DNA of 64,000 bases from Achatina immaculata. Taxonomy: Eukaryota > Mollusca > Gastropoda > Stylommatophora > Achatinidae. The position numbers and the translations under genes are program-made. This document shows, one piece after another, positions 47,601 to 59,600 of the stretch. Location: contig CM019718.1 of assembly GCA_009760885.1 (NCBI GenBank), forward strand, positions 31,726,530 through 31,790,529, read 5' to 3'. Numbering within the stretch: position 1 is the first letter of the stretch; every line of letters starts with the position of its first letter. The notes below the pieces were generated by a model. The model ran no database searches. It was not told where the DNA came from and saw only the letters and a list, made by a program, of their open reading frames with translations.

Positions 47601-50600
47601 AGGTCAAAATGGGGTTACACTCCTGTTCTCAGGCCAGAAAGGGAGGTCCACAAGAAAAAAAAAAATTAAAACCACTATGCTAGAGTGACAGCACAGTTGT
47701 CAGAGCCAGCAACCCATGGCTGGCCAAGATATTCCCTCAACCTCTCTTATTAGTAACTTCAGCCTGGTAAATGAGACAGGGATTGCTTGGTCTCCACAAC
47801 AGTGAAATCTGCTGAGAAGCATAATGCCTTTTCTTTGTAAATGACTCTGCAAGCTAAACTCACTCCTCACTCAACAGTGTTTGTTCTTCATTTTCTTGTG
47901 AGTGAAGCATGTGAGGGATGATGCAGGCATACATTTACTTTCCAAGAGTCCTGTTCAGCCTGAGCAGAGGAAGCAGGAGTTTATTCCTCTTGTTTGATCC
48001 ATCTAAGAACTGAAAAACCCACCTTAGTTCCTTGTCACCAGTCCATCAGCTGTCAGGAGTTCAAGACCGTTGTCACATCATTCAGTCTTTCATCTTTCAT
48101 GTCTTTGTTGTTGAGTTGGTATCTTACCATACTGTTTGGTGTCTGATATGCCTTTACATTGAATTAATTTTTCCTGTTGCTGTAAGAGGTCTATTTATGT
48201 TAATATTATCTTTCCGACAAGGTACAATTCTGTTGTGGACTAAAAAAAAAGGGAAGTCATTTGTTATGTTCCATTTTGTTTATGCTTCTAAAAATAAGCA
48301 GCATCTTTTACTTTCATTTGTTGGCCATTACCTTATGCTGTCTTGTGTACTGTCATTTGAAGCTTATCTCATAGATGATCAGTAGGGATCTAATGTTACT
48401 TTTGTCCACCTGGTAGTACAAGTATTTTTACATTCAAAATCTGGTGTTAACAGAGAGCAGAGATGATTGTTCTAAAGCAGCGGTTCTTAACCTGGGGCCC
48501 GTGGACCCCCAGGGAATCCACAGAAGAATTTTTAGCAGATTCACAGATCAGCAAATGGATTTGCTTGATTTAAAAAAATTTTGTTCTTTTTATTGCTTTA
48601 TTTAATGAAGGGTCCACAGCTGTTATCAGGTAAGAAAGGGAATCCACAGCTGCTCACAGGTCAAAATGGGGTTACACTCCTGTTCTCAGGCCAGAAAGGG
48701 AGGTCCACAAGAAAAAAAAAAATTAAAACCACTATGCTAGAGTGACAGCACAGTTGTCAGAGCCAGCAACCCATGGCTGGCCAAGATATTCCCTCAACCT
48801 CTCTTATTAGTAACTTCAGCCTGGTAAATGAGACAGGGATTGCTTGGTCTCCACAACAGTGAAATCTGCTGAGAAGCATAATGCCTTTTCTTTGTAAATG
48901 ACTCTGCAAGCTAAACTCACTCCTCACTCAACAGTGTTTGTTCTTCAGCACCCTGACCACACTGGCAACAGACTTCAACACCCTAACCACACTGCCAACA
49001 GACTTCAACACCCTAACTACGCTGCCAACAGACTTCAACACCCTAACTACGCTGCCAACAGACTTCAACACCCTAACTACGCTGCCAACAGACTTCAACA
49101 CCCTAACTATGCTGCCAATAGACTTCAACACCCTAACTACGCTGCCAATAGACTTCAACACCCTAACTATGCTGCCAATAGACTTCAACACCCTAAGCTG
49201 CCAATAGACTTCAACACCCTAACTACGCTGCCAATAGACTTCAACACCCTAACCACACTGCCAACAGACTTCAACACCCTAACCACACTGCCAACAGACT
49301 TCAACACCCTAACCACACTGCCAACAGACTTCAACACCCTAACCACACTGCCAACAGACTTCAACACCCTAACCACACTGCCAACAGACTTCAACACCTA
49401 ACCACACTGCCAACAGACTTCAACACTCCTAACCACACTGGCAACAGACTTCAACACCCTAACCACACTGCCAACAGACTTCAACACCCTAACCACACTG
49501 CCAACAGACTTCAACACCATAACCACACTGCCAACAGACTTCAACACCCTAACCACACTGCCAACAGACTTCAACACCCTAACCACACTGCCAACAGACT
49601 TCAACACCCTAACCACACTGCCAACAGACTTCAACACCCTAACCACACTGGCAACAGACTTCAACAGACTTCAACACCCTAACCACACTGGCAAAAGACT
49701 TCAACACCCTAACCACACTGGCAACAGACTTCAACACCCTAACCACACTGGCAACAGACTTCAACACCCTAACCACACTGGCAACAGACTTCAACACCCT
49801 AACCACACTGGCAACAGACTTCAACACCCTAACCACACTGGCAACAGACTTCAACACCCTAACTACACTGCCAACAGACTTCAACAACCTAACCACACTG
49901 CCAACAGACTTCAACACCCTAACCACACTGCCAACAGACTTCAACACCCTAACTACACTGCCAACAGACTTCAACACCCTGACCACACTGGCAACAGACT
50001 TCAACACCCTGACCACACTGGCAACAGACTTCAACACTCTAACCACACTGGCAACAGACTTCAACACCCTAACCACACTGCCAACAGACTTCAACACCCT
50101 AACCACACTGCCAACAGACTTCAACACCCTAACTACACTGCCAACAGACTTCAACACCCTAACCACACTGCCAACAGACTTCAACACCCTAACCACACTG
50201 CTAACAGACTTCAACACCCTAACCACACTGCCAACAGACTTCAACACCCTAACTACACTGGCAACAGACTTCAACACCCTAACCGCACTGCCAACAGACT
50301 TCAACACCCTAACCACACTGCCAACAGACTTCAACACCCTAACCACACTGGCAACAGACTTCAACACCCTAACCGCACTGGCAACAGACTTCAACACCCT
50401 AACCACACTGCCAACAGACTTCAACACCCTGACCACACTGGCAACAGAGAACATCCTGCTAGCAGCTTCGGGAAAGTAAAACAAAAACAAACCAGTGTGG
50501 TACAGTATGGCTGCAGAATGATAATGATGTTCTAATGTTATCAGATTGCTTAACCCACACATTGCCAATATAATGAAGCAGTTTAAGTTAGGTCCGTAAC

Positions 50601-53600
50601 AGTTACTACTGTATTTATTGATAAAGATTTGTATGGTTATTTGGAGAATATAAATCGGTCATCAAGTTCACATTTCAAAACTTCAGATCAAGTATGAATA
50701 TGGTATTATTGCAGTCATGGGGAAGAAAGAAAAATAGTTCTTCTGCATGTTAAAGATGTGGTAGCAACAAAGATAATGTTTTGAGGAAAGATGCAGCATA
50801 GTACTTAGGGAAGCCACTTCTCACACAAGCCTTATGTTGCAGATTGGGTCAAATTCACAGTAACAAGACAAGAAAATTCTTCTGACATATAATGAGAAGA
50901 TATATGTTAAGAGAACCTGACATTCACTGGAAAACTGAACTGTCGCATTAGTTTTTTCTTTCATCGTTATGATGACTAATCATAACCATATTCACAGACT
51001 TGGACTGAACAGTTTCTTGTCTTATATTACCCCATGAGCACAAACTCAATTTTTTCTTGTCTTTTCTTGTTTCAGATAAAGGTAAGAGAAAGTTTCAGTA
51101 TTTGACAGTTGTTGTGAGAGACTAAAATAACTATAACCTTACATTTTGCACAACTTTTCTCTTTGTATTTTATGTATAGTACATTTTTTTCTCTTGTTTC
51201 ATTATTATCATTTGGAACAGAGGTTGGAAATCCATGTTTCTGGGATTGTATCAGTAGCATTCTAAATGCACAGTAGCATATTTCTGTCTGTTCATATACT
51301 GAACAAGTTGATCAGTGGCTTTCAGCATTGATGCTGTAGCAGAACTTTCTTTTTGTGGAAATCAGTTGTTTAAATTGAAAGTGAGAAAATAGTTTTAAAA
51401 AAATAAAACAGTTTTATATGAATCACTTGTTTAAAATTTTGAATTTAAAATGTGGAAAGATCTGATTTTTTTTTTCTAAAATGAATAACTTCAAAGAAAC
51501 CACTATCATATGGATGAAATGTTGTGCAGGTGGTCTTTTATTATATTAACTATCCATTCTTGATTGAGAATGCAAAGAGAAATTACAATAGCAGGTATCA
51601 TTATTAATGTTAACAGCATTAACTCTTTGGCCACCAAACAATATCCATGACACACAAACATTTTTTGTTATAAAAAATAATCACTGGAGTGTTTTATGTG
51701 GAAATAATGATTTAAAAATCCATGTAAATGGCTACTGGTAGACTAGTAGAGTTATTTTGTTAATGCATGTAATGCACATTTGTCAGCGAGTAAGGTATAC
51801 CATTTTATTTTAATTTGCGCATTGTATTCCTCTGTATTGAGTTCTCATTAATAAGAGAAGAATGTTTCATTGAAATATTAGCACATCGGTAAATCCGTGT
51901 TGTCAGTCCATATTTTTAAACATTTCCTAACTGTTATTTGTGCATTAAAGCATAAGCATACAATAGATTACTAATGCATATATTCAGGAATTTTTTGTCA
52001 CTCATTTTAAGTTCAATGTTTTCTTTCACTTCTGTCTTTTAGTAGGAGAAATTTTGTTGGAAATTATTTTGTTGTTTGAGCAGAGATTGTTTCATGTCCC
52101 TACAGAGAAAACATCCATTAGGAATGGTTGTATGCTGTTTTATTTGTTTTTCAACCCTTTTGTTTTTTCTCATTATCACAAGAAAATAGAATGTATGAGC
52201 TTGTGGTTTTCAGAGACACAACCATTGCTAGTGTTTTATATCACAGTAAACAGAAGTGAGGAATGACGATGAACAAAAGTGAAGGTAGATGTGATAAGAG
52301 AATGACAACAAACAAAAGTGAAGATAGATGCGATAAGAGAACGACTACAAACAAAAGTGAAGGTAGATGTGATAAGAGAATGACAGCAAACAAAAGTGAA
52401 GATAGATGCGATAAGAGAACGACTACAAACAAAAGTGAAGGTAGATGTGATAAGAGAATGACAACAAACAAAAATGAAGATAAGTGTAATAAGAGAATGA
52501 CAGTAAACAGAAGTGAAAGTAGATGCAACTAGAGAATGACAGTAACAGAAATAAAGGTAGATATGATTAGAGAATGACAGTAGTAAAGGTAAATGTGATT
52601 GAAGAATGACAGTAAAGTAGATGTAATTGAGAATGGCACTGACAGTAAATGAAGTGAAGGTGGCTGTGATAAGAACATGGCTGCAGCATTTTAAAGACGA
52701 TATGAAAGAGGAAAATAATTGAAATGATTGAGATTGGAGGATAATGGCTGGGGGAACTAAAGTTGATCAAGCAACTCCTTACTTTATGCAGTAGTTGGTT
52801 AGCCATTCGTATGTTCCCTTGATACTAGAGCATGCTCTTGGAAGCCTACTGCAGCTGCACATCAACGTCATACACTTCAACACAGACATGATCAACAGTC
52901 AAAGACAAATAATGATCACATCAGCACTGTTTTACTTCATGTTTTTGCTATAAGTGCATGCTCTTTAAAGAATATTTCAGACTTGTAGGCTCGTTTTCAT
53001 TTACCACAAAGGAGATGTATAGAAATCTTATTTATGTTAACTCCCATTTCATTTTCTCAGAGCTTGGGATGCATGACATTAGCTCTGTATGATTATATTC
53101 GTTGTTTTTTTTTTATGCATGAGTCATTATGATCTGTCTGAATATGTTTTCAAGTATTGTGTGTATGAACATAAATAATATTGAACAAGATTTAGATTGA
53201 AAAGAGAGGAATAGATTGTTTAAATCATTGTAGTAGTAAACAATCATTGCAGTATTAGATTGCCATTGGAAACTTTCAGATTGCTTTGAAGTTTTAGAAT
53301 CAAACTGCAGAAGAATTTTTAAATATTTTGTATTTGAACAGTGGTGATGTAGACAAGTTTTCTGTAACAAAGATTGCACAGAATAGGTCACAAAATGAAC
53401 GTGAAAAGGCAGTTTTTAAGTGCACTGAAGGTGAATCCAATTACAGTTATATTGAGGATAAAGGCACAGGAATGTTTGTTGAGTGTTCTGTACAATCACT
53501 TGAACATTCTCTTCATTGTCTGCTCCACATATTTCCAGTATATGTAATAGAAGTCAACAGATGTGTTTACAAATAGCTATCTCTGTTTGTCATTAGTAAG

Positions 53601-56600
53601 TTAATGTTGTCTAAAGTGTTTGATGATTTGTGTGGTGCAGCCATAGTTCTAAATCTTGATTTTTTAAATCTCATTTCTACTGTTTTTGCTGACAAGGCTG
53701 TTAGGTTCCATGGCTTTTTCTTCTTCAGGATTCTGGTTGTAGTTCCTGGACTTTTTTATTGGCATAAATTTGTGAGATCATTGTGGAGGATATTTAGCAT
53801 TAAAAAGAAAGTGATGGTTCAAGTACATTCATCACAATCATTACAGATGTGCTGCACTTCTGATATCTTCATTTACATCTTGTACCACTTGGACTATAGA
53901 GACTGACTGCAGTACCTCAAGTCTGTTTTGTGATTGGCTGCGCGAAATCTACATTTTCTTTTGTGACTGGATGCAGGAATCTCCATTTTGTTTTGGGATC
54001 GGCTGCAATGAATCTTCAGTTTCTTTTGTCTTTTGCTTTGAGATGTTGCTGAATTTGCAGTTACCTGTCCATGTGTTTACCACATGTGAAGTGAAATGTC
54101 TTAGAAAAGCAGTAAATGTCACCAGTTTGACAAGATAAAAAAATGACACCATAAGACAGATAGTAGGAGCTACATCATGTCCACGACACAGAGAAGCAAA
54201 GAATCAAGTGGTCTGGCCACTTAATGAGAATGACACACAGCCAGCCACGAGAGCCTTCACAAAGAACTACAGGACAGATCAAGAGGAATACCCAGAAAGA
54301 GACGGACAGATGGTATCAGAGAAACACTTGCTAGTTATGGCATGACCATTACTGAAGCTACTCATTTGGCCCAAAAATGGCAATTGCATCTCCCCTCAAC
54401 ACAAGAGGAAGAATAAAGTCTGTGTGTGTTAGCCTTGTTTTCCCATCTGTATCATTGCTGTTAGCTTTGTCTGAAATTTTCTTTCAGTGTATTTACCATG
54501 TCTTCTAACAGATTCAGATAGCTGTAGTTGTCATGTCATGATTTTTTAAAATTTCTTTTTTTCAGTTGTTCCTATACTTCTTCATTTGTCTTTTATTTTC
54601 TGATTAGGTTTGCATTCCTGTTTGTCAGAAACACTCAGCGGTCCTGTAAGACTACATTTCTTGTGTGTTAGTTTTTCTTTATATCCTCAGCCCATTACTT
54701 CTTTGACAGGCTTAATTGTTGAGATCCCAAACTCTTACAGTGATGGCTGACCATATTTTCTCAACCAGTCCAAAATCTGCCCTGTTTACTTTGAAGTTTC
54801 AATTTGAGAAAGTTTAATTTTGTGCGATTCTTTTACCTCAGACAGCATATCTCATGTTTTTGATTCATAGAAATCACATTTGTTATGTCACTGGTTCTCA
54901 CACTGGAAGGTCATTGGGAGTATGCTTAGAATGTCTGCAGTATTCTATAGATGTGTCAAAGGTTTTACATCTAATTTTATGTGTTGAAGAATACTGGAGG
55001 TTTGCAGCAAACTATAATTGGCATTAGGGGCTTGCATCCAGAAAAAAGATCTGGAGTTGCTGATTTGACTTCATTTACTGTTTTTTTTTTTTTTAAATTG
55101 AGAACAGTGTCACCTTGTAAGAGCTAGAGATATTGGATGCTACATAGAAATCATTAAGATTTGTAGTTCCCCCAAACATTCATACCAGTTGTTTTGTTGC
55201 ATTTTTGCTACTTATTATCTTTTAATCTGCTGTGTCTTGCAAAATATGTTACACTGTACAGATTACTGCTACCATTGACAATGATGAATGGCATTAGCTT
55301 ATATATTGTTTAGCTGCTGTGGGATTGTAATGAATATAAATTTATGTAAATTTGTCATCATATTAGTGTGATGGTTGCAGACAAAATCCACGTTGTACAT
55401 TTAATCTAGTTTACACCTCCCTCCCCCCCCCCCCTTTTTTTTTTGTTTGTATGCTTGAACTTGAAGAATGTGAGAAAGTTTTCACAATATATTGACAAAA
55501 TAATCTGATAGATGTGAGATTCAACTGGTTTTTTTTCTTTCATGCACATTACATTTGTTGTACATTCTTTTCTTATTCATAATTTGTTGTCTGATGAAGG
55601 CACATGCCAAAATATCACTTTTGTTGTTGTTGTTTTGTGATTAAGCAAAGTTCACCTGTTTTTTTTTTATGCTAGGGTCAGAGTTGAGAAGGTGAAATGA
55701 ATAAATTCTTTAAGTTTCTAGAACCGAAGTTAGAAATGTAAACTATATTTGTGGCTTTGGCATCTTACAAAACCATGAATACCTTCAGTCACATCATATA
55801 TATATATATACATACACACACACAAAATATGTTATACAGTGATTTCAGACATCATCTGGAGACAGTCCTCTATACTCTGTGATACATTTTGTTATTTAAT
55901 TTTTTGGGGAATGTAACAAAGATCAGAGTGAAAATGAATGTGGGCCCCTTCTTTCCTTACTTCATCAGACATCATTTCTGGCCTCAAATATACACGTCCA
56001 GAAAACGGGACATCTTGGCAATCTACCATTGTTAGTTAGATATACCTGAATATGGGTAAATGAGTGTTAATGATTTCATGTGTTGAAATTGACACCTATT
56101 TTCAGGTCACTTATCTCAGGAGGGTTTCCTGAGGTTTCTCATGAGTGAAGACAATAACTTGATTCCCCCAGAGAAGCTAGACATTAGTGAGGACATGGAC
56201 CAGCCATTGGCTCATTACTTCATCAACTCCTCCCACAATACTTATTTGACAGGTACTCTTTGATCCCCATCATCTTGCCTTGTGTCATCTATTTTTGATG
56301 TTGTGTGCATATACACAGATCAAAGCTTCATTTATACCGTCATCTTCTCTGCCCTCAAGCCTTTTCTCTGTTCATCCATCAGTCACACTTTCCTAAGCTT
56401 ATTTCTCTTTTTGTCTCTGGAATGCTTAAGCATGTTTAACATTGCCATTGATGAGTTATAGTTTTTCTTCATTGACATTTTTGTTTGTTTTATGTTGTCT
56501 CAATTTATCAGTTTATTGTTATTATAAATGCTTATATATGCCATAACTTGTTATAATAACCATATTCTAATTTTGTATGTCTTTTTTATGTAATCACATA

Positions 56601-59600
56601 GTTTTTTGACAGTTATTTATAACAAATAATCTAGTTTCCTGCTTAGATTACAAGTAATCTTTACAAGTAGTCTTAAGTTTTCTGTTAGTTCATGACATCA
56701 AATTGGTTTAAATTTTCATTATTTTTGTTACATTTTTTATCACGTTAGTTATTATAATAAAGAATCAAAGCTTGTTTCTATTCTATCCTCTTCCCATCAG
56801 ATATCTTTGACTACATGAGTTAGTTTGTTCATATTACTTTTATATTGTCATGTAGGTCATCAGTTGACTGGCAAATCTGCTGTAGAAATGTACAGCCAAG
56901 TGTTGTTGAGCGGTTGCCGATGTGTGGAGCTGGATTGCTGGGATAGGGACTCGGACATGGAACCAATAATTACTCACGGTTACACCATGTGTACAGTAAT
57001 CTTGTTCAAGGTATGCAGCTTATCTTGAACCACAGCCTTGTTCAGGAAAGCATGTGTGTGTGTGTGTGAGGGCAGGGGGGTGGGGAAGAAAAAGAGAAGG
57101 AAAGATGTGAAATGAATGTCCTTCTATTAACTTTCTTATTCGTAACAGTGTGAATTCCATGCAAGGAAAAACAGATAGCCTGTCTTCACTGGCTAGCAAA
57201 ATAGGACTTGAAATTAACAAGGACAAAACAAAAATAATGAAACTTCCCATTAATCAAAATGGAAAAATACATGTAGAAAGGACAGATGTTGAAGAAGTCA
57301 ATCAATTTGCATACCTTGGCAGCTACATAGACCAGGATGGTGACACTAGAAAGGAAATTAGAACTGCAAAAGCAGCATCAATCTTCAAGAATTGTGAGAA
57401 CATATGGCATTCAAAAGTTATAAGCACAAAAACCAAGTTAAGATTATTCAATTCAGATGTAATAACTATCCTCATTTATGCATGCGAAAGCTGGAAAACT
57501 AAAGAAATAGACAGAAAATTGGACTCTTTTGAAAACAAATGCCTAAGGAAAATACGGCATCAAGTGGAACGAATTCACGAACAATGATAAGACAGATGAC
57601 TGAACAACAGCCATTCTCATGGGTGATCAGGAAAAGGAGATGGACATATGTTGGTCACGTAATGAGAAGAAATAATCAGAGAATCACAAAACAAGTTATC
57701 AAGTGGAACACAATAGGCTGAAGAAAAAGAGGCAGACCACGTGAAACTCTGAAGAGGACATTGTTAAGAGAGACCAAATTAATAGGAATAAAATCCCTTG
57801 ATGAGATCAAAAAGCTAGCTGAAAACAGGAAAAATTGACGAACTACCTTGCGAGCCCTATGTGATGTTTAACGGCACAGGAAGGATATAATATAAGATTA
57901 ACTTTCTGAATGTCCATGGACAATGATCAACTAAGCTCTCACTGCCTAGCACATCTTATGTAGTCTTGCAGTGAAACAAGTTTTCTTCACATCTCACTAT
58001 CTGCAGCCAGGCCTTGTGTGCATACTGTCTATCCTGGTGTGTGCAGTCTTCATTATGCTATCTCTGGTCAGTGTCTTTTTGCTTCATGTGTATTGTATTT
58101 CAGCTAAACCTAAAGCCCCAAGATAATAAGTAACACACATAGAGGCACATGTGACATAACTTTCATATCATAAGGTATTTGAATGGTTCACATTTTAGAT
58201 TTGTTATATCTGAAATACAGATGGCTCATATTGTAGATTTGTATGAGATCCCATCACAACAGGTTTCAGAAAAACAGAAAAAAAAAATCAAACTATTCTT
58301 CCTACGTGTGTAAGAATTTGGATTCAGAGGATTAATTTTGGAAACGTAACACATTGTAAATATTGATTGTATTGACCAGTTAAGAAGATGGTAAGATTTT
58401 AAGTAATGGTCAGGTTGTAGATTGTAAAATGTAGATTTACTTTCTTAAGTGGAAGTTTATTTTGTATAATGGTCACATTCACAATTTTTTTTTTAATGTT
58501 CTGTTTTATGTTTGTCAGGATGTGATAGAAGCAATTGCACAAAGTGCATTCAAGACATCAGAGTACCCTGTGATTTTGTCTTTTGAAAATCACTGCAGGT
58601 AAAAAGCACATTTTTTTTTTTTTAACCTTTGTATAGCATTCCCTGATGGGTCACTTTATAGCTGACAACTCCAAATATAAGAAGGTTCTGATAGTATCTC
58701 TGGTTCTTTTTAATTGATTTCATTTTTTTTTGTTTTCTGCTTTTGTTGAACATTAATTTTGTTGAGTTTTGGTGGCTACTTTTTTTTATTTACATTTGTA
58801 ACTTTGCATTTTACATTCTTGCTCTTGTTGTGATCTGTTTGATGGAGATATCATTGTTTTTTGCCGCTGATGTTGGGTGGGCAGAAGATTATGGTGACTT
58901 GAGTGAAGATCAGGAGTTGACCTAAGGAATGGGCTTCTTAGCAGAGTTCACTACCATTAAGATCGTAGTGACAGAGTTTATCACATCAGTTTGTTAACAT
59001 GAACACAAAGCCATATCAGTCTGTTATAATGAACACCAAGCTACATCAGTCCATTAAAATGAATACCTAGCTACATCAGTCTGTTAAAATGAACACCAAG
59101 CTACATCAGTCTGTTAAAATGAACACCAAGCTACATCAGTCCATTAAAATGAACACCAAGCTACATCAGTCTGTTAAAATGAACACCAAGCTACATCAGT
59201 CCATTAAAATGAATACCTAGTTACATCAGTCTGTTAAAATGAACACCAAGCTACATCAGTCTGTTAAAATGAACACCAAGCTACATCAGTCCATTAAAAT
59301 GAACACCAAGCTACATCAGTCTGTTAAAATGAATACCAAGCTACATCAGTCTGTTAAAATGAACACCAAGCTACATCAGTCCATTAAAATGAATACCTAG
59401 CTACATCAGTCTGTTAAAATGAATACCTAGCTACATCAATCTGTTAACATGAACACTAAGCTACATAAGTCTGTTAAAATGAGCACCAAGCTACATCAAT
59501 CCATTAAAATGAACACCAAGCTACATCAGTCCATTAAAATGAATACCTAGCTACATCAGTCTGTTAACATGAACACCAACCTACATCAGTCTGTTAAAAT

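Larger units (their letters stand above)
44946..47876. repeat. Tandem duplication of about 2.9 kb, copy 1
   Basis: The sequence from 44946 (GTGTTTGTTCTTCATTTTC) through the hAT-like MITE, repeat R1 and the start of the 30-bp array is repeated from 47877, offset 2928-2931 bp. The two differ by only a few single-base indels in the unique part (for example the A run at about 45310 against 48242). The 14-bp sequence GTGTTTGTTCTTCA is present at 44946-44959, at the array entrance (about 46004-46017) and at the junction 47877-47890, so it marks the breakpoint. Confidence 0.9.

Noticed and set aside
46014..50452. Interstitial telomere repeat (CCCTAA occurs in each unit)
   Set aside because: Only one CCCTAAC per 30-bp unit, never in tandem with itself, so it is not a telomeric array.
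53328..53906. Small ORFs as possible exons
   Set aside because: No similarity to PLC-beta or other domains, and the flanking PLC-beta exons (42152 and 56106) already join in phase without them.
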